Shown one piece after another: positions 55,740 to 64,000 of a stretch of 64,000 bases of DNA (positions are counted from its first letter, which is position 1; every line of letters starts with the position of its first letter). The translations under genes were made by a program, and so were the position numbers. The notes below the pieces were generated by a model. It had not been told where the DNA came from and searched no databases. It saw only the letters and a program-made list of their open reading frames with translations. Source of the DNA: Streptomyces spinoverrucosus (GTDB taxonomy: Bacteria > Actinomycetota > Actinomycetes > Streptomycetales > Streptomycetaceae); assembly GCF_015712165.1 (NCBI RefSeq), contig NZ_JADPZX010000001.1, positions 3,799,001 through 3,863,000 of the forward strand, given 5' to 3'.

Positions 55740-57443
55740 ATGACACGAGCGGGTGTCGTCCCCTGGCCTGAGGAGTTCGTCCGGCAGTACGTCGCGAAGG
55801 GCTACTGGCGGCAGCGACCGCTGGGTGCGCTGATGTGGGAGTGGGCGGACGCGTACGGGCCGCGCGTGGCCCTGGTCGACGGCGACCGGCGCGTCACCTA
55901 CCGGGAACTGGCCGAGACCGCCGACAACCTGGCGGAGGGCATGGCCGGCACCGGCCTGAAGCGCGGCGACAACATCCTCGTCCAGCTTCCCAACTGCTGG
56001 GAGTTCATCGCCCTCGTCCTCGCCTGCGCCCGGCTGGGTGTGGCGCCGGTTCTCGCCCTGCCCCCGCACCGCGAGCACGAGCTGACGTACATGGCCGAAC
56101 TCGCCGAGGTCTCGGCCGTGGTGGCGCCCGGCAGCTGGCGCGGCTTCGACCACCAGTCGCTCGCCGAACACGTCGCACGGACACGCGGCCACGGATGCCG
56201 GGTCCTGATCGTCGGGGACACCGTGCGTCCCGGCAACGTCGACCTGCGGGCGCTGATGACCGCCGCCACCGGTGACCCCGCCGCCCGGCGGCACAGGTTG
56301 GACACCTTGGCCCCCGACGCGAGCGAGGTGCTGCTGTTCTTGCTGTCGGGCGGAACCACGGGCCTGCCGAAGATCATCGCCAGGACGCACAACGACTACG
56401 AGTACAACGCCCGCCGCAGCGGCGAGGTCTGCGGCTACGGCCGGGACACGGTCTATCTCGCCGTCCTGCCCGTCGCGCACAACTTCGCCCTGGCCAGCCC
56501 CGGCGTGCTCGCGGCGCTGATGAGCGGCGGCCGGGCCGTACTGATGCCGTCGCCGAACCCCGAGGCCGCCTTCGCCGCCGTGGAAAGGGAACGGGCGACA
56601 GTCACCTCGCTCGTCCCCGCCGTGGCCCGACGGTGGCTGGAGGCCGCGGCGAAGGACCACCACGACCTGTCCAGCCTGAGGGTGGTCCAGGTCGGTGGGT
56701 CCGTGCTGTCCTCCGCCGAGGCGCAGAGCCTCCTGGGCGGTCTCGGCGGGCGGCTCCAGCAGGTCTTCGGGATGGCCGAGGGTCTTCTCAACTACACGCG
56801 GCTCGACGACCCCGACCACCTGGTCCTCACCACCCAGGGGCGGCCCATCTGCCCCGACGACGAGATCCTCCTCGTCGACGAGGACGACGTGCCCGTACCC
56901 CCGGGGCGGCCGGGCCGCCTCCTGACCCGCGGCCCCTACACGCCCAGGGGCTACTTCGCCGCGCCCGAGCACAACGCGCGTGCCTTCACCGCGGACGGCT
57001 GGTACCGAACGGGCGACGTCGTGCACCGGGACGCGGCAGGCAATGTCACCGTGGAAGGCCGCACGAAGGACCTGATCAACCGCGGCGGCGAAAAGATCTC
57101 CGCCGACGAGGTCGAGGATCTGGTGCGCAGCCTGCCTCAGGTCGCGGACGTCGCCGTGGTGCCCGCACCGCACCGGGAGCTGGGCGAGTCGGTGTGCGCC
57201 TGTGTCGTCCTCAAGGGCGGGCAGACCCTCGACCTCGCGGACATCCAGCGCCTGTTCCACGAGCGCGGTGTGGCCGCCTTCAAGACCCCGGAACTGCTCA
57301 TGTTCCTCCCCGCGCTGCCCCAGACGCCGGTCGGAAAGATCGACAAGAAAGCCCTGCGGAAGCTGGCCGAACCAGCCGTCCCCACCCGGCCGACACCCGG
57401 CCGGGCCCGGCCCGCGCGGGTGACCGCGCTCCCGCGCCCGTAA
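55740..57443 (+). CDS. Aryl-AMP ligase, DhbE/EntE/salicylate type
   Basis: A 567-residue adenylating enzyme. The core motif LSGGTTGLPKI is near residue 202. LPVAHNFALASPG near residue 242 matches the pocket of 2-hydroxybenzoate-activating ligases, where the Asn contacts the 2-OH. The C-terminal GKIDKKAL has the catalytic Lys. It has an extended Pro/Arg tail. Predicted substrate: 6-methylsalicylate or a derivative, loaded to CoA or a carrier. No separate carrier or CoA transferase gene is visible. The ATG at 55740 follows AGGAGA. Confidence 0.9.
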   Translation: MTRAGVVPWPEEFVRQYVAKGYWRQRPLGALMWEWADAYGPRVALVDGDRRVTYRELAETADNLAEGMAGTGLKRGDNILVQLPNCWEFIALVLACARLGVAPVLALPPHREHELTYMAELAEVSAVVAPGSWRGFDHQSLAEHVARTRGHGCRVLIVGDTVRPGNVDLRALMTAATGDPAARRHRLDTLAPDASEVLLFLLSGGTTGLPKIIARTHNDYEYNARRSGEVCGYGRDTVYLAVLPVAHNFALASPGVLAALMSGGRAVLMPSPNPEAAFAAVERERATVTSLVPAVARRWLEAAAKDHHDLSSLRVVQVGGSVLSSAEAQSLLGGLGGRLQQVFGMAEGLLNYTRLDDPDHLVLTTQGRPICPDDEILLVDEDDVPVPPGRPGRLLTRGPYTPRGYFAAPEHNARAFTADGWYRTGDVVHRDAAGNVTVEGRTKDLINRGGEKISADEVEDLVRSLPQVADVAVVPAPHRELGESVCACVVLKGGQTLDLADIQRLFHERGVAAFKTPELLMFLPALPQTPVGKIDKKALRKLAEPAVPTRPTPGRARPARVTALPRP

Positions 57444-57479
57444 CGGCAGCCCACCCGTACGCCAGGAAAGGAAACGAGG

Positions 57480-58076
57480 ATGGAATCCACCGGCAGCCCC
57501 ACTCCGCACGACCGGCTCACGCTCCGGGGAGTCGACCACCTGGCCCACGTCACCTGGGACCCCGAGGCCACCGTGAGCTTCTACCGCGACGCTCTCGGCC
57601 TGCCGCTCGTCCACGCCGTCACGGGAACCGGCTGGCTGTCGGAGAACTTCCCGGACTTCGTCCACTTCTTCTTCGCCCTCGGCAACGGCAACCACCTGGC
57701 CTTCTTCTACTACTTCGACCTCCCCCAGGACCAGGCCCCCGACGACCTCATGCACGTGTCACGGCACATCGCCCTGCACGTCGACACCGAGGAAGAGCTC
57801 CTTGCCTGGCGCGGCAGGCTCAAGGCCGCCGGAATCCGGGTCACGCCACCGCTGGCCCACGAGATGATCGAATCCATCTACTTCGACGACCCGAACGGCA
57901 TCCAGCTCGAAATCACCCGTCCGCTGCGGGAGTTCGGGGGCATCGACGCGCGCGACGCCGAGCTGACCGTGGCCGCGCTGACCGACGTGGTCCGCAAAGG
58001 CGATCCGTCGCTCAAGGCCACCTGGCAGCGCAAGGCCGAACTGATCGCCGCACGACACGAGAGGGACACCAACTGA
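57480..58076 (+). CDS. VOC-family protein
   Basis: A 198-residue vicinal-oxygen-chelate fold protein, with paired modules in its first 140 residues. Candidate metal ligands are H19 or H22 (GVDHLAH), H98 (HIALHV) and E143 (QLEITRP). It may be a ring-processing dioxygenase, isomerase or binding protein for the aromatic product. The C-terminal 50 residues are a helical extension. The stop overlaps the next start (TGATG). Confidence 0.75.
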   Translation: MESTGSPTPHDRLTLRGVDHLAHVTWDPEATVSFYRDALGLPLVHAVTGTGWLSENFPDFVHFFFALGNGNHLAFFYYFDLPQDQAPDDLMHVSRHIALHVDTEEELLAWRGRLKAAGIRVTPPLAHEMIESIYFDDPNGIQLEITRPLREFGGIDARDAELTVAALTDVVRKGDPSLKATWQRKAELIAARHERDTN

Positions 58077-58318
58077 TGGCCACCCTGTACATCCTCGACG
58101 TCCCCGAATTCCGGGCCCTGTTGGACGCGGTCACCAGCGATACCGCAACGACCGAGACCGTCGGCGACTACGTGTGCGTCACCACCGCCGAGGGACCGCT
58201 CGTTCTGGAGCGCGAGCGGATCGGCGCCCGTGACGCCGTCTGGTTCTCCGCGCTGACCGGCGGATACAGCGGAACCATGGCCAGGTTCGACAAGTCCGTG
58301 CTCCGGCTGGAAGATTGA
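58076..58318 (+). CDS. Small protein coupled to the VOC gene, unknown
   Basis: An 80-residue protein starting MATLYILDVPEFRALL and ending FDKSVLRLED. It has alternating strands and helices, no cysteine motif and no membrane segment. Overlap with the VOC gene suggests equal expression and perhaps a complex. No family recognised. It is the last gene of the cluster; the next 180 bp hold no gene. Confidence 0.7.
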   Translation: MATLYILDVPEFRALLDAVTSDTATTETVGDYVCVTTAEGPLVLERERIGARDAVWFSALTGGYSGTMARFDKSVLRLED

Positions 58319-58500
58319 GACCGGTCGGCATGACTCACCAGTCAGCTGCGCAGGCACCGGGCAATGGGCTTCGCATCTTCGGCGGCGCGCTGAGGGTGTC
58401 TCGGCGCCGGCCGGTTACGGCGGCATCTTCCGTGCGCGGGCGGCGCCGCGTACAGCCCGGCACTGGCGGACTTCGTGTTCATGGTCCGGTGCCGCGGATC

Positions 58501-58836
58501 TCACTGATCCTTCCGGCGGAGCAGGAAGTCGTCGACCGGTTGGGGCTTCCTGCGCTGCCTGCGAACGACATCGCTCGGCGAGGGAACAGGCCGGGGCGGC
58601 ACGGGCTGCTCCGCAACGGCCCGGTTGTCCGCCTCGTCCGGTGCTCCGGAGCTGTGCGGGACGGCCTCCCGTACGGCGGTGCCCTCGTCGGTCGTCCCCG
58701 GATCGCCCGTCTCCCGCTCGGCAGCCGCTGCCCCGGCCGGTGACGCACCGGCCGACGGTGCTACGGCTCGGGTGATCTCGTCGCGGTAGTCCTCGGCCGT
58801 GCGCTCGACACAGCACAGCTGCCGCCGCAGCACCAC
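58501..58836 (-). CDS. Small disordered protein, unknown
   Basis: A 111-residue frame with GC-rich third positions. It begins VVLRRQLCCVERTAEDYRDE and ends QPVDDFLLRRKDQ; the middle is rich in Ala, Pro, Glu and Thr and is probably disordered. GTG 58836 follows CCGGAG. It lies 50 bp after the membrane-protein gene on the same strand. Overlapping frames on both strands make the call uncertain. Confidence 0.4.
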   Translation of the reverse strand: MVLRRQLCCVERTAEDYRDEITRAVAPSAGASPAGAAAAERETGDPGTTDEGTAVREAVPHSSGAPDEADNRAVAEQPVPPRPVPSPSDVVRRQRRKPQPVDDFLLRRKDQ

Positions 58837-58885
58837 CTCCGGACCGCTTCCAACGGACAACAACGTGCGGCGAGGTTCTGGCGGC

Positions 58886-59290
58886 CTATCGACGTGACCG
58901 CCGCTCCGGATCCCGCCAAAAGGCGATCACGGCCGAAACGGCCGCGGTCGCCACGAGGCTCCCCAGCATCACCATCCCCACCCCGATCACGAACAGGCCG
59001 CTGGAGTCGTCCGACCAGTCGTAGTACGCCGCTGCGGTCAGGGCGCCCGTGGTGCCGAGTACGGCGCCTGCGACGTAGCGCCGGGATGCCGCCCAGTACA
59101 CCGGGGCCAGCAGAGTCAGTACCAGGCCGATCACCTGCCACGCCTCGTACGGGCCGCTCGTCGTGCCGTCGGGTTGCACGTCACGGTGCTGGTCCCAGCC
59201 CAGCCAGGCGGCCCACGCCGCCAGTGCTACCGCGGCCGGGACGAGGATCGGCGACAGCTGGGGAACGGGTTTCGGGAGTCCTTGGCGCAT
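58886..59290 (-). CDS. Small integral membrane protein
   Basis: A 134-residue protein with four predicted transmembrane helices (about 12-28, 48-66, 72-90, 98-122) and a basic C-terminus (FWRDPERRSRR). No recognised family. GTG 59311 is an alternative start adding seven residues. It is divergent from the lipoprotein gene. Confidence 0.7.
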   Translation of the reverse strand: MRQGLPKPVPQLSPILVPAAVALAAWAAWLGWDQHRDVQPDGTTSGPYEAWQVIGLVLTLLAPVYWAASRRYVAGAVLGTTGALTAAAYYDWSDDSSGLFVIGVGMVMLGSLVATAAVSAVIAFWRDPERRSRR

Positions 59291-59477
59291 GGGCCAAGCG
59301 TTCCGGCTCACCCCCGCACCCGAACAGAGCGCGAGTACTCACCTCTGCCTGAGTACAGCGACGCCGCAGAGTGTCGGTGAGGACCTTCGCGGGACCCCTC
59401 CCGGCTCCACCCCGGTAAACAGTGGGCACCGATGTGAGGACCCACCGCACCACCCAACCCCCACCCCGGAGGCCCGC

Positions 59478-60200
59478 ATGACGCGCGCCCAGTCCGTCGT
59501 ACGCGCAGCCCTCGCCGCGCTGAGCGGCGTCGCCCTCCTGTCGGCCTGTGGGGAGTCCGAACCCGGGATCTCCGGGCCGGAGTTGTTCCGGGAGTACACG
59601 AGGTCCACCGACGTCGAGAACGACAAGTTCCCCACCGACGACGAGTACTCGAGCGAGGACCGGCTCGCCAACTTCGCCGCCCGCTACACGCCCGAGCAGT
59701 TGCAGTACGCCCTCCTCGCGGCCACCCCCTGCGACGACGCCGCGACCGAGCCCCCGTGCGCGCCCGACGCGGACGTCCGCGACGCGGCGGAGGACTTCGC
59801 CGGGGCCTCCGGCAAGCTGTACCAGCGGTCCGTGGTCGTGAAGCACGAGGACGGATCCCTGGAGTTGGTGACCCTGTACGTGGCTCAGTCCGGCGGCAAG
59901 GAGACCGCGCTCATCGACTCCGACGGCGCCGTCTACACCGGTGGTCTCGACGACTTCCGGCGGAACAACGAGATCTTCCGCTCGGACGACACCATCCTCA
60001 CGCCCGAGGGCATCGACGCCGTCCCGGGTGAGGGGGAGGTCGTCGCCGTCTCGGGGCACACGCCCCCGAACTGGGTGCCGTGGATCGTCGGCGGCGCCGC
60101 CGTCGTGGTGTTGCCCGTGGCCGGGGTCGCCGCGGGGCGGTGGCTGGCGCCCCGGCGCCGGATCAGGACACGACAGAGCCCGCCGAGCCCCACCGGCTGA
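59478..60200 (+). CDS. Lipoprotein with C-terminal membrane anchor
   Basis: A 240-residue exported protein. The signal peptide ends in the lipobox LLSAC, residues about 25-190 are an acidic extracytoplasmic domain with a Cys pair (CDDAATEPPC), and a C-terminal helix WVPWIVGGAAVVVLPVAGV precedes a basic tail. Two membrane anchors at both ends are unusual. Function unknown. The ATG at 59478 follows CGGAGG. Its stop abuts the convergent GtrA stop (TGATCA). Confidence 0.75.
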   Translation: MTRAQSVVRAALAALSGVALLSACGESEPGISGPELFREYTRSTDVENDKFPTDDEYSSEDRLANFAARYTPEQLQYALLAATPCDDAATEPPCAPDADVRDAAEDFAGASGKLYQRSVVVKHEDGSLELVTLYVAQSGGKETALIDSDGAVYTGGLDDFRRNNEIFRSDDTILTPEGIDAVPGEGEVVAVSGHTPPNWVPWIVGGAAVVVLPVAGVAAGRWLAPRRRIRTRQSPPSPTG

Positions 60201-60650
60201 TCACTCGCCGTCCTTCACCTTCGGCTGCTTCGGCAGCATGATCATGCGGGCGACCACGAACGTCACCGGGATCGCCGCCATCGAGGCGATCAGCGGGGCG
60301 AGGCGGTTGCCGGCGTGCAGGACGTCGACTATCACGTACACGCCCGCCGTGGTGACCACGAAGCTCGTGGCGTTCGTCAAGGGGAAGAGGAGGAACTTCC
60401 GCCACGTGGGGCGGGTTCGGTACGTGAAATAGGTGTTGAGGAAGAACGATCCCGTCATGCTCAGGGCCGTCGCGACGACGTGTGCGGCCAGGTACGGCAT
60501 GTGGGGCAGGAACAGGAGATAAAGGCCGTAGTACGTCCCGGTGTTGATGACACCGATCACGGCGAAGGTCAATACCTGCCCCGTGATCGGGCGCGGCCGG
60601 GCAGGGTGCGTGGCCGTTGGGGTGCCGGCCAGAGAATTCAGCTCACTCAT
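60201..60650 (-). CDS. GtrA-family membrane protein
   Basis: A 149-residue protein with four transmembrane helices and the GtrA pattern FAVIGVINTGTYYGLYLLF near residue 29 and SFFLNTYFTYR near 68. Such proteins are thought to flip undecaprenyl-linked sugars. The ATG at 60650 overlaps the upstream glycosyltransferase stop as ATGA, fitting a GtrA/GtrB-type pair. Confidence 0.88.
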   Translation of the reverse strand: MSELNSLAGTPTATHPARPRPITGQVLTFAVIGVINTGTYYGLYLLFLPHMPYLAAHVVATALSMTGSFFLNTYFTYRTRPTWRKFLLFPLTNATSFVVTTAGVYVIVDVLHAGNRLAPLIASMAAIPVTFVVARMIMLPKQPKVKDGE

Positions 60651-61627
60651 CAGGGAATGAGATCCCTCGTCCTGCCGCCCGCCCTGCGTTCGGGCGTTCC
60701 TTCCACATTCGTCGCCTTCACCAGGAAGTGCGGGCGGCCCTTCACCTCGTAGTAGATCCGGCCCGTGTACTCGCCGATGATCCCCAGCATGATCATCTGC
60801 ATGCCGGCCGCCGCCGTGACGGCGGTGATGATCGTGACGTAACCGGGCGTGTCCACGCCGTTGACCAGTGCGGCGATCACGATCCACGCCGTGTACAGGC
60901 CGGTGCACAGCAGCAGGCCCATGCCGAGGTAGAGGGCCGCCCTCAGTGGTCTGTTGTTGAAGGAGATCAGGCCGTCCATGCCGTAGTTGAGCAGGCCCCG
61001 CAGCGTCCACGAGCTGCGGCCGTGCTCGCGTACGGCGTTCTCGTACTCGAAGGTCGTGCTGGGGAAGCCCACCCACGCGAACAGGCCCTTGGAGAAGCGG
61101 TTGTACTCCGTGAGGTCCAGGACCGAGTCCACCACCCGGCGGGACAGCAGCCGGAAGTCGCCCACGCCGTCCATGAGTTCCACGTCCACCAGCCGGTTGA
61201 CGAGGCGGTAGTAGAGGCGTGCCGTCACCGTGCGGAGCATTCCGTCGCCGGTCCTGGTGCGCTTCGCGATGACCTGGTCGTGGCCCTCTCTGTGCAGCTC
61301 CACCATGCGGTGGATCAGTTCGGGCGGGTGCTGGAGGTCCGCGTCCATGATGATCACGGCGTCTCCGGAGGCATGCCGCAGACCGGCGAGGAGGGCCGCC
61401 TCCTTGCCGAAGTTGCGGCTGAAGGAGACGTAGCGCACGCGCGCGTCCATCTCGGCCAGCTGCTTCAGCAGCAGCAGCGTGCGGTCGCGGCTGCCGTCGT
61501 CGACGTACACGAACTCCATGTCGTGGCCCAGTGGCAGGAGTTCCTCCGCGACCTTCTGGACCGCCTCGTGGAAGCGTTCGATGACGTCTTCCTCGTTGAA
61601 ACAGGGCGCGACGATCGATATCAGCAT
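60650..61627 (-). CDS. GT2 glycosyltransferase, GtrB/DPM1-like
   Basis: A 325-residue enzyme with a GT-A domain (IVAPCFNEED, YVDDGSRD, MDADLQHPPE) and two C-terminal transmembrane helices (about 232-255 and 263-290). The DADLQ metal motif is intact. It probably makes polyprenyl-phosphate-linked sugar for surface glycosylation with GtrA and the YfhO protein upstream. Confidence 0.92.
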   Translation of the reverse strand: MLISIVAPCFNEEDVIERFHEAVQKVAEELLPLGHDMEFVYVDDGSRDRTLLLLKQLAEMDARVRYVSFSRNFGKEAALLAGLRHASGDAVIIMDADLQHPPELIHRMVELHREGHDQVIAKRTRTGDGMLRTVTARLYYRLVNRLVDVELMDGVGDFRLLSRRVVDSVLDLTEYNRFSKGLFAWVGFPSTTFEYENAVREHGRSSWTLRGLLNYGMDGLISFNNRPLRAALYLGMGLLLCTGLYTAWIVIAALVNGVDTPGYVTIITAVTAAAGMQMIMLGIIGEYTGRIYYEVKGRPHFLVKATNVEGTPERRAGGRTRDLIP

Positions 61628-61676
61628 GGTTCCCCCAGGTGCTCGGTCTTCGGTTTTCGGCGGGCGCCGTGGCCGG

Positions 61677-64000
61677 TCATGCGCTCGCCCGCTCGGGTAG
61701 TGGAGTCGTCGGTCGGGGCGGGGCGGGGTGGGGCGTGGTACGTCGTCGAAGGCGGCGGTCGCGTACGGCGGCGAGGGCGGCCAGCGCGAGCAGGGTCAGC
61801 AGTGACGCCCCGCCGACCGCGCCGCCCAGCCGCAGGCCTGGTGGGTGGAACGTGCAGGTGACGATCGTGGCGGAGCCGTTCAGGGGTACGGCGATCAGGC
61901 CGTAGTACTGGCCTGCGGGTACGGCCGGATCGTCCCCCGTCGCGCAGCGCCAGCCCGCGATCCGGGGCGCCGCGATCACGGCCGTTCCCCTGCTGCCGGG
62001 CGGGAGTTCGGCGCGGATCTCGCCGCTGTCGGAGACCGTCGTCCTCGTGGCGCCGGTGGCCGTGAGCCGTTCGGCCGCCGTGCGCAGGCGCGCGGTGTCC
62101 AGGCAGCCGACCGCGTCTTCGGGGACGACGCTCTCGCGGTCGGGGGACAGTTCGATGCGCAGGCGGCCGGACGCGGGGACCGCGCCGAGTCGCTGCATGG
62201 CGGCGATCTTGGTCACGGGGTGGTCCGCCCGGAAGCGGCCCGTCAGGCCGTCGGCCGTGGCGCCGGAGAGGCGCGCGGTGCCGGAGAAGTGCGGCGCCCA
62301 CAGGTAGACCTCGTCGCCGGTGGGGCAGTTGGCCGTGATCGTCGGCCTGCGCCCGTTCGCTCCTCCGCCCTCCATGCGTACGCCCGGGCGGTCGTCCGTG
62401 CTGCGCGGCGGCGGGGTGCCGTCCGCCGTGCGTACGGTGATGCGGGGGACGGTGTAGACGCGGGCGCCCAGCAGCAGTTCCTGGTTGCGGTACGGCGAGG
62501 GGCCGAAGTCGGCGACCGTCCGGCGCGCGTCGGTCGGCCGCACCGTGACCAGCGACGGCACCTCCTGGCGGGACACGCTCACCGTGCCGCCCTCGTTCCG
62601 GAACCACCTCTGGTGCGGGTCCGGCGGGGAGTGCACCCGTGCGCCGACGGAGAAGATCACGTCCGTCACGGCGTTGTCGAGGCTCTGCACATTGCGGCCG
62701 CGCGAGGTCCAGCCGTCCCCGAGGGCGGTGAGGGTGCGGCTGAGGACGTCGGAGGTGAGGCTGCTGTAGTACTGGGCGCCCTGCCCGCCGACCATCAGCG
62801 GGTCGTTGCCCACGGTCTGTTCCCGGCCCGGGTCGGTGCGGTACCGGGGCCATCCGTCGGCCTGCGCGATCGCCTCCGCCTGCCGGTCCTGCCGGGCTCC
62901 CCAGGTCGCGTAGTCGTCCATGTGCCCCAGGCGCAGCCGGCCGGCCACGGCGGAGGTCGCGGTGGCCTCGCCGAGTTGCGTACCGACGAGCAGCGTCACG
63001 GCCAGCGCCGGCAGCACGACACGGCTTTTGGCACCCAGGCGCGCGCCCCGGGCCTGGCGGACGGCGAGCAGCGCCAGCCCGCCCACCGCCCCCAGCACGG
63101 CCACGAAGAACACCGGCCAGGCGAACGGCCGTATCAGATAGCTTCCGCTCGCCACGACCGCGATCAACGCCAGTAGCCCACCCGCGGCGCCCAACTCCCG
63201 CCACCTGGGCATCCCGTACGCCAGCGCGTGCCACGCCGCGATCACCAGCAGCGCGCACAGCACGAACGTCTGCCGGTACGGGCTGCCCTGCGGTGTCGCG
63301 AAGGCGTGCCAGAGCAGATGCGTCGGGCCCCACTGCAACGACAGCGCGACGGCGACCACCAGCAGCGTCCAGCCGTACCGCACGCGCCGGGGCACCGCCC
63401 GGTGGAAGGGCAGGGCGAGGGCCAGCAGCAGCGCGGTGGTCCCGACGTACACGGCCGGCGAGCCGAAGCCGTATGTCGCGGGCAGCAGCCGGGCCAGCAC
63501 GTCCTCCGTGGGCACCGGCACGAACTCCCGGACCCGGCCGGGGTAGGCGTGCTTGGTGCCGAAGTACACGACCGTCACCAGCGGCGCGGCCAGGCCCACG
63601 CCGAGGCCGACGGTGAGCACCGCCCGGCCAGCCGCGCCGAGCTTCTGCCGCAGCGGGGCCGAGGCGAGCGCAAGCCGGAGCAGCAGCACCAGGCCGGCGG
63701 CGAGGGTGGCCATGTACGCCGTGTAGAAGTTGGCGATCCAGGCGACCGCCACGATCAGCACACCGAGCACCTGGCGCAGCCGGCGGCCCCGGACCCCGTC
63801 CTGGTCCCGGTCCCGCAGCGTCCACTCACCGACCAGGCACAGCAGCGGCAGCGCGACGAGGCCGTCCAGCCACATCGTGTTGTACGAGGAACTCGCCAGC
63901 GTCCAGCCGCACAGGGCGTACGACGCGCCGAGCAGACCCGCCGCCCACCAGCGGCCGGGGCGCATGGTGAGCAGCAGCCAGGCCATCGCGGCGGCGGCCG
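61677..64000 (-). CDS. YfhO-type membrane protein, 5' end outside the window
   Basis: At least 774 residues, with the frame open to the right window edge. About ten transmembrane helices occupy the visible N-terminal 400 residues, then a large extracytoplasmic beta-rich domain, and a final helix near the C-terminus before an Arg-rich tail. It matches the YfhO/DUF6541-like family linked to GT-C transferases; glycosylation of teichoic acids is known for Bacillus YfhO. Operon with GT2 and GtrA is likely: 49 bp separate it from GT2. Confidence 0.85.
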   Translation of the reverse strand, partial: AAAAMAWLLLTMRPGRWWAAGLLGASYALCGWTLASSSYNTMWLDGLVALPLLCLVGEWTLRDRDQDGVRGRRLRQVLGVLIVAVAWIANFYTAYMATLAAGLVLLLRLALASAPLRQKLGAAGRAVLTVGLGVGLAAPLVTVVYFGTKHAYPGRVREFVPVPTEDVLARLLPATYGFGSPAVYVGTTALLLALALPFHRAVPRRVRYGWTLLVVAVALSLQWGPTHLLWHAFATPQGSPYRQTFVLCALLVIAAWHALAYGMPRWRELGAAGGLLALIAVVASGSYLIRPFAWPVFFVAVLGAVGGLALLAVRQARGARLGAKSRVVLPALAVTLLVGTQLGEATATSAVAGRLRLGHMDDYATWGARQDRQAEAIAQADGWPRYRTDPGREQTVGNDPLMVGGQGAQYYSSLTSDVLSRTLTALGDGWTSRGRNVQSLDNAVTDVIFSVGARVHSPPDPHQRWFRNEGGTVSVSRQEVPSLVTVRPTDARRTVADFGPSPYRNQELLLGARVYTVPRITVRTADGTPPPRSTDDRPGVRMEGGGANGRRPTITANCPTGDEVYLWAPHFSGTARLSGATADGLTGRFRADHPVTKIAAMQRLGAVPASGRLRIELSPDRESVVPEDAVGCLDTARLRTAAERLTATGATRTTVSDSGEIRAELPPGSRGTAVIAAPRIAGWRCATGDDPAVPAGQYYGLIAVPLNGSATIVTCTFHPPGLRLGGAVGGASLLTLLALAALAAVRDRRLRRRTTPHPAPPRPTTPLPERASA

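Overview
The window is high-GC actinobacterial chromosome, almost certainly Streptomyces. The gene order (acetyl-CoA synthetase, NhaA, MarP-type protease, endonuclease III, Crp, a pair of ArsA-like ATPases, wblA, penicillin-binding protein) matches the Crp-to-WblA neighbourhood known from Streptomyces coelicolor. Most coding frames show strong G/C bias at third codon positions, and GTG starts and ATGA stop-start overlaps are frequent.

Layout. (1) 1-28560, core chromosome: a degenerate Fic-like protein, a CooC/MinD-type ATPase, a polysaccharide-deacetylase-like lipoprotein, a SulP transporter fused to a beta-carbonic anhydrase, acs, nhaA, a holin-like membrane protein, a hydrolase, marP, two Nudix genes, nth, crp, an MBL hydrolase, ridA, the ArsA pair, wblA, a class A PBP, a YqeY-like protein, a phosphoesterase and a Pr6Pr-like membrane protein. 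(2) 28561-39213: tRNA-Pro(CGG) carrying an integrated pSAM2-like actinomycete integrative and conjugative element. It has 45-bp att repeats, integrase, excisionase, RepSA-like initiator, a GGDEF protein, Spd-like spread genes, a TraSA/FtsK-like translocase, a GntR (KorSA-like) repressor and a Nudix (Pif-like) gene. A cargo gene with visibly lower GC, an OLD-like AAA ATPase with a Toprim domain, sits beside attR. (3) 39535-58318: a compact biosynthetic cluster next to attR. It holds a 6-methylsalicylate-synthase-type iterative PKS, an EntE/DhbE-type aryl-AMP ligase, an FAD-dependent halogenase, a salicylyl-CoA 5-hydroxylase-like flavoprotein, an ABM monooxygenase, a VOC protein, two transporters and five regulators (LuxR, LysR, SARP, MarR and the element-independent promoter architecture around them). 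(4) 58501-64000: core chromosome again, with small membrane and lipoprotein genes, GtrA, a GT2 glycosyltransferase and a YfhO-type membrane protein cut by the window edge.

How the parts fit. The tRNA-Pro site looks like an insertion hotspot, since about 30 kb of accessory DNA lies between two stretches of ordinary chromosome. The biosynthetic genes predict a chlorinated, hydroxylated 6-methylsalicylate (methylgentisate or quinone) type product; this is inferred from enzyme families. The strongest candidates for undescribed biology are the AAA-Toprim cargo gene, the halogenated 6-MSA cluster with its 15-bp repeat array, the element-borne diguanylate cyclase, and two copies of a stem-loop with a compensatory base change inside the mobile element.
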